The notes beneath the pieces were generated by a model that worked only from the letters and a program-made list of their open reading frames with translations, searched no databases and was not told the DNA's origin. The translations under genes and the position numbers were made by a program. From contig JAUCBN010000036.1 of assembly GCA_035048815.1 (NCBI GenBank), positions 7,574,001-7,638,000 of the forward strand: 64,000 nt of DNA. The letters are read 5' to 3'. The first letter of the stretch is position 1. Each line of letters opens with the position of its first letter. Below, piece by piece: positions 1 through 13,214 of this stretch. This DNA comes from Abelmoschus esculentus. Lineage: Eukaryota > Streptophyta > Magnoliopsida > Malvales > Malvaceae.

Positions 1-1245
1 TTCTCATTTTTACGTCAACCCCTTTCATAAGGACCTCTTTGCTCACCAAAACATTTCAGTCTTACCTTGACTTATAGATCATTTTATGCTTTAAAATTTT
101 CCCTGAATCTCTAGAACATGATTCACAACTAAAGTTCAAAAGTTTGTTCTTTCTTCTTTAAGTTTAGGTGATGAAGGAAATGAAGAAAAAAGTAGACAAT
201 AAGAGCAATGAGTTATCTAACCCTCTAATTTTCTGTAGATAAAATTAAACTCTTTTCCCCTCTTTTTATTCAAATCCTAAATTACCCGAATACCTTCCCT
301 CAAAAACTCTATTGGCCCAAAGACAACCTAAAACACTCAAGCCCAACTCAACAACCGATCCAACAAGAATTCTAATCCTGACAATGAGACACAAATTCTT
401 TGGGTTAACCTGACCCTCGAATCTCAGAAATTAGGTCATTACAATAATGACGTCAATTCTAGTATGATAATTTATCACATCGACTTGATAAGTCATCAAG
501 GAGATCGGATAAAGTCTTATCCTTTATCCTTTGATCAACTTCAATTCAAATTTAAAAATGGTTTATTTCATCCTTTCCCATACACCTCAATATAAAGAAT
601 TAATCGATTAAGCATTGGAGAGATCAAGGGGAGGAGAGCGATTCATGGAGACAAGTGAAGAGGAGTGATCGGAGGAGGTATCAGAGTGGCAAGTGACAGT
701 CGGTGCAGTCAAGGAAGGATGGTTTAACTTTTTCGCTGAGAGCTTGACATGGAGGGCTACATCGAGAGAACCCTCTTCAAGTTCCCTTGGCACAAGTTGT
801 TTACTTTAGTTCTTATTTTGATGATGGTGTTAAAAACATTTTATGGTTTGTTGGTTAATCCAGCGTCATGAACTAATTTAATAGTTGGTAGGAGATGTTT
901 GGACTATAAACATTGGCTTTTATGCCCCAGTTCTTTTATAACGATTATGTCATTGGTAAAGTTTTTCTATCTGATCAGTTTTAAACTTTTAAATTGTATA
1001 AGACCAAGCAAGAGTTGATATTACCATTTTACTAAATACTTTGCCAAGCGACAATTGGCATAGTTGGGATATTATTTTTCAATATCTTAATATATTTGGA
1101 AAGCAACGATCAAGTTGTTAGATACTTGAGAGAGAAACCTCGAGAGAAATCGTTCAAGTAGATGAACTTACTTCGGAAGTAAAATCCACCCCCACAGAGT
1201 ATAGATTGTTTTTTAATCAAATTGTTTTAAGAAAAGACATGCACT
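1..1245. other. AT-rich flank without a supportable gene
   Basis: I see no open reading frame with recognisable domains or plausible exon structure here. The last ~250 bases lie directly beside the chromovirus insertion at 1246. They look like old repeat sequence rather than gene, but no terminal motif allows a family name. Confidence 0.45.
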
Positions 1246-1250
1246 ATGGA

Positions 1251-2701
1251 TGTAATACCCCTAAAATTATTCCTCATTTAAAAACCCTAATTTTGAAATC
1301 TATAATTAAAATCATAATTTTTAGATTCACAATTTTTGAAACCCTAAATTTCTTGAGGTTTTTAAATTGATTTTCAAAATTTAAGGGAAAATTTTTGAGA
1401 TAAGATTATAAAATTTTAAAAGTTTTAAATATGAATTTAAAGAGTAAAAGTTAAAGTGATTTAATGACTTTTGAATAACTAATTTACTACTAAATTGAAT
1501 TCTACTTTTACTGAGATTAATTATTATTTTTATTATTAAAAGATTATCGACAGTCAATCTTTTTATTAAAAATATTATTTTAATTTAATTATTGTTTTGT
1601 CAAAACTCTTTGTTTAATATTATATATATTATTTAAAGTCTCAGATAAAGTAAAGAAATCACTTTGAAATTATATAACCTTATTTTTATATTTATTATAT
1701 TTATAATGTGATCTAATAGAATTTTAATTCTAATTAGATTCAGTTATTTTTCTTTCTATATATACATTATTTTCTTCCATCAAAATTCTCTAAAGCATAT
1801 GTTCTCACTCTTTATTTTTGTTCGAGTTCAAAAATCATGTTATTCGGTAATTTGAGTCACTTTGGCTAAGATGTGTTCTCTTATTGGTGTTGCATTTGTT
1901 TTGTTTTGTTTCTCTTTTTTGTGTTATGTGATTATCTGTTTACTGCGACACTGTGACATTGAATATACTATGTGATACTGTGATCTTGAGTTATCCTGTG
2001 AGACTGTGATCAGATTATCTGAACTATGTGCTTCGTATTCTATACAAATATCTGTGATGAGACTTGTGAGAACTGTGACATTGATTACATAGTATGTGCA
2101 TGGGTGAGGTTGTACGGAGGAAGATGGTTTTACCACACAGCGTTTTGGTGAAATAATGGGTGAGGGGAACTACCTCCACAGCGACCGATTGGTTTAGCCA
2201 CCATTATATTTAGCGTTTAGAGTATGAGACTGCATTCTCTATGGCATTGCATACAATATTATATGTGTTTATTTATTGCAGAAATATGTATATTTTATTT
2301 ATGATTGTGAATTGAGTGATATTGTGATGTTTGAACGCACATTACAGACACATTGAATTTTATAGCTCATTCTTTTAGTTTTTTTTTCAGATATCTGGCC
2401 CTAGGAGTTAGTACTCGGAGATCTCTCTCGGATACGGTTTATTATAATTTTTAGTATGACTATTTATAAATATTTTTGTTTTGGGATTATTAGGGATTGA
2501 GATGTATTTAAACCTATACATAAAAGCAGTTATTCAAATTTGTTAATTTTAAATAAGAATATTTACTTTTTAACTGTGTTTTTATCTTTTGGTTTACAAA
2601 TTTGGTTTTTAAATCACTTTTGCGATTACTTGACATGAAAGTTTTAAAACCAATATTTTTAACCTATCGTGCTTCTTAAATTAAAAAATTAAGGGGTTAC
2701 A
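1251..2701 (+). repeat. 5' LTR of deleted chromovirus
   Basis: The LTR starts TGTAATACCCC and ends GGGGTTACA, giving short inverted termini. It is 1451 bp and aligns along its length with 3357-4833. The small reading frames on either strand have no family resemblance and are taken as chance. Confidence 0.88.
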
Positions 2702-2707
2702 TTTTTT

Positions 2708-2720
2708 TGGTATCAGAGTC
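2708..2720 (+). other. Primer-binding site (initiator-Met tRNA type)
   Basis: The sequence TGGTATCAGAGTC starts six bases after the 5' LTR. The usual plant form is TGGTATCAGAGC, complementary to the 3' end of initiator methionine tRNA. This places minus-strand DNA priming here and fixes the plus orientation. Confidence 0.85.
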
Positions 2721-3342
2721 GAATTCAAAACTTGGACTGTGAGGTCCATTAAAAGTGTTTTTACAAAAAAAAATTGAAATGCATGTTTGCATTAAATATT
2801 TTTGGAATATGAGATGTTTTTTTCAAAAAAAATTCTTATTCATGTGTTTTAAATCCGAGACTCCAGTACCAAATCTTACTTTAGGTTTGTTATTTATTTA
2901 CACTCTACTTTATGTTATCATCTTTAGTAGATAGATTATTATGTCACCTTGCATGAGTTTTTTTATTTGTGTATGTTTCATATATATTTAGATCTAGAAA
3001 GATTGAGTACTCGTTAGTTAGTGGTTACTACTCATAATATAAAATTTCTTTTTCTTTCAACCGCGAAAGTTATCCCTTTGAACCATGTAAATCCTTGAGC
3101 CATGTTTTTTTTGGTAACCTTTATAAGTTTTAACTCAAGTTCTGATCAAGGACACAAACTTTAGTTATCGAGCAAAAGATCGTAATTGTACTCATCTTAT
3201 GAATTTAAGATCAAAGTCTCTCTGAGAACTCTTTGTTGTTGTTTGTTACCTGAACCTAAATGCTCTTTTAAGTTTTTCTCTGAACACTCATGCTTTTGAA
3301 AATCTACTGCTAAGTTTGAAAAATTTCGAGGACAATTTTTTT

Positions 3343-3355
3343 AAGGGTGAGAGAG
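3343..3355 (+). other. Polypurine tract upstream of 3' LTR
   Basis: AAGGGTGAGAGAG lies immediately before the right LTR, the position where plus-strand synthesis is primed. It is preceded by a T-rich stretch, as in Tekay/Del-type chromoviruses. Confidence 0.7.
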
Positions 3356-3356
3356 T

Positions 3357-4833
3357 TGAAATACCCCAAAAATTATTCCTCATTTAAAAACCATAATTTT
3401 GAAATCCCTAATTAAAAATCATAATTTTTAGATTCCCAATTTTTGAAACCCTAAACTTCTTGAGGTTTTTAAATTGATTTTCTAAATTTAAGGGAATATT
3501 TTTGAGATAATATTATAAAGTTTTGAAAGTTTTAAATATGAATTTAAAGAGTAAAAGTTAAAGTGATTTAATGACTTTTAAATAACTAATTTACTTCTAA
3601 ATTGAATTCTATTTTTACTGAGATTAATTATTATTTTTATTATTAAATGATTATCTACAATCAATCTTTTTATTAAAAATATTATTTTATTTTAATTATT
3701 ATTTTATCAAAACTCTTTGTTTAATATTATATATATTATTTAAAGTCTCAGATAAAGTAAAGAAATCACTTTGAAATTATACAACCTTATTTTTATATTT
3801 ATTATATTTATAATGTGATCTAATAAAATTTTAATTCTAATTAGATTCAGTTATTTTTCTTTCTATATATACGTATCATGGTCTAAGAGAAAATCATACA
3901 TTATTTTCTTCCATTAAAATCCTCTAAAGCATTTGTTCTCACTCTTTATTTTTGTTCGAGTTCAAAAATCATGTTATTCGGTAATTTGAGTCGCTTTTGC
4001 TAAGGTGTGTTCTCTTACTGGTGTTACATTTGTTTTGTTTCTCTTTTTTTTTGTTTTATGGGATTACCTGTTTACTGCGACACTGTGACATTGAACATAC
4101 TATGTGATACTGTGATCTTGAGTTATCTTGTGAGACTGTGATCAGATTATCTAAACTGTGTGCTTCATATTCTATACGAATATCTATGATGAGATTTTTG
4201 AGAACTGTGACATTGATTGCATACCATGTGCATGGGTGGGGTTGTACGGAGGGAGGTGGTTTTACCATACATCGTTTTGGTGAAATAAAGGGTGAGGGGA
4301 ACTACCTCCACAACGATCGGTTGGTTTAGCCACCACTATATTTAGCGTTCGGAGTATGGGACAACATTCTCTGTGACATTGCATACATTATTCTGTGTGT
4401 TTATTTATTGCGAAAAGATGTATATTTTATCTGTGATTGTGAATTGAGTGATATTGTGATATTTGACTGCACAATAGAGACACACTAGGCTTTATAGTTC
4501 ATTCTTTTAGTTTATTTTTTTCAGATATCTAGCCATAGAAGTTGGTACCCCGAGATCTCTCTCGGATACGGTTTATTATAAATTTTAGTATGACTATTTA
4601 CAAACATTTTTATTTTGGGATTATTAGGGATTGAGATGTATTTAAACCTATACATAAACCCAGTTATTCAAATTTGTTATTTTAAATAAGAATATTTACT
4701 TTTTAACCGTGTTTTTATCTTTTGGTTTATAAATTTTGTTTTTAAATCACTTTTTGCGATTACTTGACATGAAAGTTTTAAAAGTAATAGTTTTAACCTA
4801 TCGTGCTTCTTAAGTTAAAATTAAGGGGTTACA
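3357..4833 (+). repeat. 3' LTR of deleted chromovirus
   Basis: This 1477-bp copy matches the LTR at 1251-2701. It starts TGAAATACCCC, so the third base of the terminus has changed, and ends GGGGTTACA. A ~27-bp insertion near 3873-3899 is absent from the left copy. Confidence 0.88.
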
Positions 4834-4838
4834 ATGGA

Positions 4839-6789
4839 GATATAAGGGGTTTTACTTAGCCAATTTAGAGCATCGATCGTTGAGAGAGGTTTTTCTACGG
4901 TTGAATCTGCTTGGTAAACAATGCCAAGACAATTTTGCCAATAAAGGCTAGCATGAACCATGTTGAACTAGGCATTCCCTATTAACAATCATCACTCATT
5001 TAAAAACACATTCCTTCATCGACACTAATCCAAATTATTTTATTTTACTTTAGATATTTTATTTTTATTCCTTTGATTTACTTTTAAACCAAATATTTTA
5101 AACGATACTCTTTCTTTTAAAACAAGTAAACGTCCAAGCAATTGAATCCCAAAAATAATCTTTGTGGGAACGATAACTCAACTTACCAAGTTATATTACC
5201 TACGAACTGTGTATATTCGCACGAAAAAGACTTGTCATATTTTATTTGCCCAATTATATATTGTTTTAAACCTTACCAACACTAAAAACACATCTCTACC
5301 AAGAGTCCCAGCATTCAATATTGGCATGTACAACACCCTTTTCCGCTTACTAACCGTGCATGGACGATATTGGTTGAGAGCTGGAGGAAGCTTTGATCAT
5401 AGAGAGCAATGCATCTGAATACACGAAGTTGTCTCTTAATGCACAACATTAGCTCCACAATAGTAGATAGGTAGATGAGATGTTTATCGATTTATGACTG
5501 ATAATCGACTTAATGGGAAGAATTCTCTCCTACATCTTTAATGAAAGACCAAACACTTTGTCTCCTTCATTTTATTTTGAGGTCCGGAAAACTTCAATGT
5601 TGTGAGCATAACATGGAAAACTCTTTAACTCTCTTCTATTTGGTTGTAAGCATTTTCTGTAAGCTAAAATGCAAAAGAAAAACGTGATAAGAAAATCTCT
5701 CAATAAAATGCAATAAAAGAAAGTTCAAAGAATTGTCTCATTGTTTAAGAAAAAACTTGTTACTGAACGACTAATTTAAAACTAATATTTTTTAATCATT
5801 CGATTGGGCTAAGTTAATCTTAGACATTAGATTAAAAAAGAAAAAAATGAATTTGGAAATTAAACACGGTTAACCGGTTTCTTTGGAATAAGGCATCGAG
5901 TAAAATACGGCAAAATAGGTAATAAACAAATTATGTTATATGTATTTTTTATTTACTTCTCTCTTTTAGACCTAATCTACTACTCTTCTCTTTACTTTCA
6001 CCAAACTGGTATTTTTTATTTTTATTTTTATTTTTAACCTTTTATTTCCCTTATTCGTTTAAAATCATAGATTTCATTTTCTATGTTTCTCTTGTTAATG
6101 GTTATTTCTTATATTTTTTAGGTAATTTTTCTTGACATTAATTTTGTGCATAAACAAGTTAAAGGTGGAAAGACTGAAATGGGTATATCTGGTTTAGGAG
6201 GACACTAGAGAATAAATTTGGTTGAATTGTTCATAATGAATATTAATTTTTTGTTTGTAATGGAAGGAAGATACAATGTTTCAGGATTGACTGAAATTTG
6301 GTTAAATGGATACAATGTTTGTAATTGAATGTTGTTCCAAATTATTATAAAATTTGAATTGATCGAATTTTGGATACAATGGTTGAATGGATACAATGTT
6401 TTGTTTGTAATTGAATATTAATTTCCATTACCTAAAGGATCAACTGAAAATTTCGTTGAATGGATACAATGTTGTACTAAATTCAAATTTGAAGTCGAAA
6501 GTTTTGGATATTAATATAACATTTTAGTAAAGAAATTAATATACAATATTTAATTACGTAGAGAATTGATTGAATGTTGTATTTGGAAGTCGAAAGTTTT
6601 GGATATAAAATCTCTACGTAATGTAAGGAGATATCGTCCTTATGTTATGCCTGAACCTTCTTTTCATTGGTTTATAATCAAAGAACTAGAGACGAAAAAG
6701 ACCCAACAAATTCATAATTAAGCTTGCTCCAGATTAGCCAATTAACCCAAGGATTTTATCTCAGCTGGCCTAACAATAAAAGAAATCCT
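4839..6789. other. AT-rich intergenic DNA with a possible old LTR tail
   Basis: No gene is supported. Around 5150-5230 a phrase resembling the U5 end of Athila/Tat LTRs (a TGTGGGAACGATA core) suggests an old LTR remnant. From 6220 to 6610 there are several imperfect copies of a short motif containing GGATACAATGTT, a weak dispersed repeat of unknown origin. Confidence 0.35.
6553..6622. repeat. 12-bp perfect inverted repeat (hairpin)
   Basis: ATTACGTAGAGA at 6553-6564 is the exact reverse complement of TCTCTACGTAAT at 6611-6622, with a 46-base loop. It lies in the GGATACAATGTT repeat zone. No T-run or transposon duplication accompanies it, so its meaning is open. Confidence 0.5.
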
Positions 6790-7482
6790 AGTTATATAGG
6801 GGTGTTTATTATCGGGTACCTGAAAAAATTCGGTCTGTGTCTCGACCCATTTAAATGGAGTATTTGTTATCTTGTATCCGTAAAACCCGGGTATCCGGCT
6901 AATCGGGTAACGAATACCCGGTTCACAATTATTTTTTTATTTTTTATTTTAAAATTAAAAAAGAACTATATATTAAACATATAAATTTTATAATTTTATA
7001 ATACATAACCAAATATAAAAATAAGTGATTTAAAGTTAATTTTAGAATATTTGGATGTATATAAATATTTATATTTATTAAATTTTATTACTAAAATAAC
7101 GTTAAAAGTATTAATCTCGTTTTTTTTCGGTATTAGTAAATTAATAAAAATATATTTAAAAATTTTAAAACTTAAAAATGTATAACACAAATATAAAACT
7201 AATTTAGAGATTTAAATTTAATTTTATGTATAAATATTAAAAAAATCTAAAATAAAAATATAATTTAAAATTAAAAACTATATATAATAAAACTAGTCAG
7301 GTCGAGTTGGGTACTCGGAAATTAAAATATTTTGGTCTAAGCCCGGCCCACTAATTATTGGGTTGAGTATCTGGCTCGGTCAGGTATTTTTTTCGGGAAT
7401 TACCCGCTATTTTTGTTTTGGATTATCGGGTCGTCAGATCGAATCAATCATGTCAGATAATTTTAAACACCCCTAGCTACAT
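6790..7482. mobile_element. Non-autonomous hAT-like element (MITE), 677 bp
   Basis: The element proper is 6798-7474. It has terminal inverted repeats AGGGGTGTTTA (left) and TAAACACCCCT (right). The flanking 8-mers AGTTATAT (6790-6797) and AGCTACAT (7475-7482) agree at six of eight positions, differing by two transitions, which fits an aged 8-bp hAT duplication. The interior contains near-palindromic GGGTACC/CGGGTATCC-type stretches and AT-rich filler but no transposase frame. Transposase would have to come from elsewhere. Confidence 0.75.
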
Positions 7483-7893
7483 AATGGATCAGAAAGCTCA
7501 AGACATAAGCATAAGTAATTCCAATAACTGCTTCTAGAAGCTTTGCTCCTTTCATATGCAAAACATTGTACCCTAATTAGACACAAGCAAATACTCAGTA
7601 AAAACAATGTTATACCAAAAAAATTATTGTGCATTGGGATTTTATATATTTGCTACTATTTTTTTTTTATCTCATAAGTTTATGTTACTTTATGATAAAT
7701 TTTTATTGTTATCTATTCTATTGTACGCGCTTTGTTAACTTCGTGTATTATCATTTGTTTGGTCTATTTGCTACTGATTTCTACATAACCCAAACAAAAT
7801 AATTATATCCATATTTGTTTATTTTTCCAGCCATAATATTTGAAATTGTTTATTTGTCCATTCATATTAAAGTATTTTAGAATGGATGACTAT
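7483..7893. other. Short AT-rich spacer, nothing recognised
   Basis: About 410 bp between the hAT-like element and the solo LTR. I see no gene, structured repeat or regulatory array. Confidence 0.4.
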
Positions 7894-10800
7894 AGCAATA
7901 TAACACTCTTTACCCGGGTTAGGATTAAGGCGTGCTACCATACAATATTAAACGAGTAAATTTAGATTTTCGTATAATTTAAAACCCCTTTTTTATTAAG
8001 GCTTACCTTTAACACTTGTCTTATTACTCAAATTCAAATCTTACATAGAAGTCTATTATTACTTATTTCCTTAGGACGTATTGAGTACCTAAATGTATCT
8101 ATCAACTATAAAGTTCAGTGATGAAATCCAATTTGGTTTCCACTACGCATACCTATCAAACATAGACTTATCCAATTATCAAGTATTTTAACAAACCATA
8201 CTATCCATAATAATCATATGCATAACATTTAGCTAATCTATAAACCAACCCTTAGGCCCCTTCATGGGCTATTTTATACAATCATATGTTCCAAAATATA
8301 ATCCGAGTTTAGTATATACAATATCATATCTCAAAATGCTAGAATATAAATGCATCATTATACCACACCTAAGAGATTACATAAGTCAGAATACCATACT
8401 TCAAAATCTTGCTTGTGTGCCTTGGATGCTCAACTCCAAGATGATCCAAAATCTATAAACCTATGATTGAGAAGAAGGGATAACACGAATGATAAGTACG
8501 AAATATACTTAGTGAGGTAACACCCAATATTAACTTTTTTTAAACATTCAATCAATCGTATTTCAATCTTAGGCTTTACCGAAGCTAAGCAACATGCTAA
8601 GGTTAATTCACAAGCTTTCAATCGTCATCATAACAAATAACTTATAACTCAAGCAAGCACTCATTTCAAGATGACTGAATCTACCTAACCATTTAGGTGT
8701 TTAATCTTAATTGGTTAGATACTTACATCTATATCTATCCTTTAATAAATTCTTGAATTAATTGTGTATACAAATTACTATAATCTTTCACTAACTATGC
8801 AAATACACATTTGATTTCATAATATAAACTCAAGCCTAGCTTGTAAGTTTCAAGTAGCCTATTTTACAATTTTTTAACGTTCAAGTTGCATGCACTCAAT
8901 TTATAGCATCCAAGCTTTCGTTTAATGTGCATCAACTAGCATGTATATAAGATTATAGCAATCAAATTTTCAAGTAGTATGGTTCGGTTAACATGCAACC
9001 AAGACATGGCAAACAAGTTTTGAGTAGCATAATTCAATAACATGCATATTTGTTTATATCAATCCAACTTTCAAGTACGAGAAGTATGATTCAGTTACAT
9101 GTATTTTAGGCCATAGCAATCAATTATTTAAGTACAGGAAGCATGCATTCCTTAGCATACAATACAAGAAGCTTACAAGTCATTAGCAAGCATATCGAGT
9201 CATGGTAAACCATTTATTTAAGTGCAAGAAGCATGTTTTCCAATCAACGTGCCATTCAAGAAGCTTATCCAATTTGATTATCCATTTAGTCAAGTTATGG
9301 TTTATTATTTTGCCTCGGTTTATAGTTAGACAAGGTAAACAAGTCACAAGAAAGCACATGAAATACCCAACAAGATTATACATAAAGTATCTACAAAAAG
9401 GTGCCAACACACCAATTGTACCCATAGTACAACAAGACGATACACACGGTATCTAGCAAGAAGGTGACTAATCACCACAATACGGTACGCTAAGTACCTA
9501 ACAAGAGAGATCAGACTCTAGGCATGTTGTACTACCTATGATCAACTAAAGATCAAGGCTTTATTATCCATATCATTATCAAGAATCAAGATAGCATTAA
9601 TGGTCCATTTAACCAAATCTCCATTACAATTTAACCAAGATCAAACCAAGTGACAGAAGCATTCATGCTTTCAATCACAAGCAAGCTTAATAACAAGATG
9701 TATACGTACAGGTATGCATAACGTACCTTGAATCCTACAAACAGCGTGTCAATATCTTACCTCGGCATTTTCAAACTACGCACTATACTAAGCTAGTATG
9801 GCATATTATCACCCAATATGACAACACACATTTTAACCTTATTCCCATTAATTTACCAAGTAAATTATTAGTCCAATTACATGCTTTGAACATAAAATAT
9901 GTTGGTTAGGACCTAGTCCTAACCCTAAGGGTTTGCTACACTCACAAGTTTTCACGCTAAGTTTCCTATGGATTGTGAATGGCAACCCCTCGATTTCCCC
10001 TCTTCGAAGCCTCCACAACTCTTTCCTCTTTAAAGTTTCCAAGCTCTTTGTCTTCTAGAAAATCAAACATACACTGAATTCATCAAAATTACACACAACT
10101 AAGCTTTTCAAGCAATTACATGCATTTCTTATGAAAATACTTAAATCTGTCCCCTATGGGCAATTTATCGGACACTTTACAAAAAAAATCATATCTTTTA
10201 ATCCATAAGTTGGATTTTCTCATACTTTATATCGTTGAAAAGAAAACGAAATTATCTATTTAACCATAATATGCTTGCATTTTATTATAATCAATTTAAT
10301 TCAGTTTTTTACCTCAAGACAACCCTAATTGATTATCGGATTGCACTAATACATAATTTTATTTCATTTTCAGATTTTACTACGTAACTCCAAATCGGGT
10401 TCCGTCTTTTCTCAATCGTTCTAGACACATAAAATTTTAATCCTAAAAAATTCACATTAAAATTCTAACCGTACTAATCACAGCAGCCCTTTAAACTCAC
10501 TGTTTCAGCACAAACTGCTATGGACATCCCACTTGCACTAACTTTAACACTTTAATTGGTGACCTTAACACCTTAGGATGCCTCTATCATATTTCCAAAT
10601 TAATTTTCAGTATATTAACTCCATCTTAGCTCAAGGAAAATACCAATTAACATGTCTCACGTGCCTAATAAATTCAGTAAAACCAGTGTGCATCAAAACA
10701 GTTTCTGATTCATGTTTAACTCAAACCACTTATTAAATTTAGCACCTAGCATGAACACATGATCTTCTTAGAATTTTACACATGAAATAACACCTAAAAC

Positions 10801-11695
10801 TCCATTTTCCGGCATTTCATTCCATGCTTACATTGCATTTAACTATGGATACTCAAAACAGTCCCTAAATGCTACTAACATATTACTAGCATGCAAGAAT
10901 CAATTCAAGTAATATGGCAGCCACAAATATATTTTACTCATACTTTTAGACATTTCATTAGAAGATAAAAATCAATATTACCTTACTCTAACATGTATGA
11001 ACCCTTCTTCCAAAATGTGAACTCAAAACAGCCCCTAAAACCCTTATTTCTCACTCTAATTTTCGAACTAGAAGGGAGACGAGATAAAAATATGTTAGGG
11101 CAGCCCCCACCCTTTTCTCCTTCACTTAAGCTCTAAGGATTTTACTCTCTTATTTTCTTAAATCAAGATTCAAACAAAGTTCTTAAGCTCTGTCTAATTT
11201 TGGCTATAAAGGATAACAAGAGCAAGGAAAGCTTTTCCGCTCTCCACCATGGGATAGCCGGCCACTTTAGCCCAATTATCCATTTAAATATAATCACCCA
11301 TTATTTTATTATCCCCTCACCTATTGGTGGGAAATATCCACATGGATCCCACTATCAAACTTTTGTGTATCTTACATGCAAGCACTTTCTTTTATTTTGT
11401 TTTCATTGAAGTTACTTTAATTTAGCTTATCCTTATATATTTTCCTTTAATTAGGTCCACTTTCTTTTTAATTGGCTTGATAATTGTAATTATTTAAGTA
11501 ATTAAGCTACATGTTTTAATTTATTTCAATGAAAACCTAATTAACTCAATGGTTTAACATGAATTAATTCCACCTTTAATATTACTTATTCAAGATTCTA
11601 ACATGAATTCTTTAATTACAAAGAGTATCTAATTTAATTGATTCAAGGAATTAATGTAATATCTTATTAACCCAGTTTTAGGGTGTTACAAGCAA
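7894..11695 (+). mobile_element. Solo LTR (3.8 kb, chromovirus-like) with AGCAA duplication
   Basis: The LTR runs 7899-11690, starts TATAACAC and ends GTGTTACA, so the first dinucleotide is TA instead of TG. The 5-mers on each side (7894-7898 and 11691-11695) are both AGCAA. There is no PBS, internal domain or second LTR, so the internal part was probably lost by LTR-LTR recombination. A pyrimidine-rich stretch near 11000-11130 and no coding potential fit a long LTR. Orientation is inferred from termini resembling the solo LTR at 53044-56478. Confidence 0.8.
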
Positions 11696-11989
11696 TATCG
11701 ACATAGACGTAATAAATGATGATACAATTTCAACGGATAATGCACATAAGTCATTGACGACTTATTTTAACTTTTAGCAAGTTAAAATTGAATGTGGTTA
11801 TCCTTTTTAAATTTGTTTTTAGTTATTGATATGAATTTTAAGTTTTTAATTTTAAAATATTTTATTTAAAGTATGAGTGAACGCAAAGACCGTAAGGGAG
11901 GAACGAAGAAAATGACGAATGTAGTAAGTAAAAAAATACAATATATTATGTATTGTATATTGGATTATAAAGTTACATATTCTAAAAAT
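11696..11989. other. AT-rich spacer
   Basis: This short AT-rich stretch leads into the 183-bp tandem repeat. No gene or element boundary is visible. Confidence 0.4.
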
Positions 11990-12245
11990 ATGTATGTACA
12001 TAAATGCTTAACCTAAGTTGAGCTATTTTGAGTTTGGGTGGTCTCATATAATAAATACGGTGCCTAGTGTTTTTATTACGATTTGAGTAATAAACCATGT
12101 ATAACTTGTAGTAATTTATGTACCAACTAAAATTCCCACGCTTCTTGTAATAAATTATTTTTTATTGTAGGAAAATATGTATATACATAAATGCTTACCC
12201 TAATTTAAGCTCTTTTGAGTTTGGGTAAAATCTTGTAATAAATAC
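11990..12245. repeat. ~183-bp tandem repeat, left part
   Basis: A unit beginning near 11990 (ATGTATGTACATAAATGC) is repeated from about 12173. The second unit is cut at 12245 by a solo LTR and resumes at 14863. A third start appears near 14978. The unit contains ATTACGATTTGGGTAATAAA-like text and has no coding potential, so it is a short satellite-like block. Confidence 0.7.
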
Positions 12246-13214
12246 TGTAACACCCCGAATTTTTGCCCCAATTCGAATTTAAATTCTGAAATCTCTATAA
12301 TTCTGAAACCCTAAAATTTGGGAATTTTTTTTTTAAAATCCTGAATTTTATTTAGGGATTTAATTCTGATTTTAGTGGCTTTCTTGGCAAATTATTAAAG
12401 TTTATGGTTATTTCAGGAACTTTTGAAAGTGCAATGACTAATCATGCGATTTAACCATTTTTCTTAGGTTGAAAATTAAAACTCCTTTCCCAGAGCGTGA
12501 AATCAGTTTTGCTGGGGGAAATCAATTTAGAAACTGTCGCACGCCTCTTCCTTTCTTTCTCTCTCCCTCACGTAAATACCCACATTTTTTATGTTTCTAT
12601 TGCACGATATCCTTCACCCTTTCTTTTAAATTTCAGTTCTGATCTTGTCACCCATTCTGATAACCACTGTTTGAGATCGGCGATAGGCTTTTACAATGGT
12701 GGCCTTTTCGTTCAGATCTCATCAACCCACTTTTACGTTTTCGGGTTCTGTAGGGTAAGTTTGTTCTTAAGTTTGGTGTTTTAGATTCGAAGAAGATGAT
12801 TGTTTGGTTTGGTTTGGTTATTATGTTATAAATTATTGGTTAATGTTTTAGGTTTTTATCGGGTCACCGTTGTTGTCGTATCTTCACCGTCATCGTCTTT
12901 TTCGGTTTTGGTTTCGTTTTTCGGTAAACCACCACCATCGATCTTGCTTCTGCCACTAGGTTCTTTGTTGTCATTGTTTAAGTTGCTGGAAACTCTAATG
13001 TTTTGTGGTAGTAATGTTGGTTGGTGAGTTTTGGTGTTGGGCTTGTTATTGTGAGAAAGTTGAGTTGGGTGTGTGTTGGGTTATTTTGTTGGGCTTGTGT
13101 CTTTGGTATGTTGGTAGGTGATAGTGTGTGAAGTTGGGTTAGTGGTTTGTGGGCTAGAGTGTTATGGAAATTATTTTGGGTAAGACAAGTTATAATGAAT
13201 TAGTTGGTTTGATG

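Larger units (their letters stand above)
1246..4838 (+). mobile_element. Internally deleted chromovirus-type LTR retrotransposon with ATGGA target duplication
   Basis: Two direct LTRs (1251-2701 and 3357-4833) flank only 655 bp of internal sequence. The five bases before the left LTR (ATGGA, 1246-1250) are repeated exactly after the right LTR (4834-4838), so the two LTRs mark one insertion. The internal part keeps a primer-binding site like that of the initiator-Met tRNA (2708-2720) and a purine-rich tract (3343-3355), but no gag or pol reading frame. LTR ends TGTAA/TTACA, the PBS and the leader resemble long-LTR chromoviruses of the Tekay/Del type, and the leader matches that at 57047-57229. 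By eye the LTRs differ by scattered substitutions plus a ~27-bp insertion in the right LTR, so the insertion is not recent. It would need another element's proteins to move. Confidence 0.9.

Noticed and set aside
1924..4268. Paired 70-codon minus-strand frames that look conserved
   Set aside because: Their similarity is due to being in the two LTRs of one element, not to selection on a protein.
9183..9456. Overlapping 80-84 codon frames on both strands
   Set aside because: Both lie in the 3.8-kb solo LTR and overlap each other antisense; no family resemblance.
12497..13027. Two adjacent frames resembling a small secreted protein
   Set aside because: They lie within the solo LTR 12246-14857; the hydrophobic text reflects T-rich DNA and there is no conserved motif.
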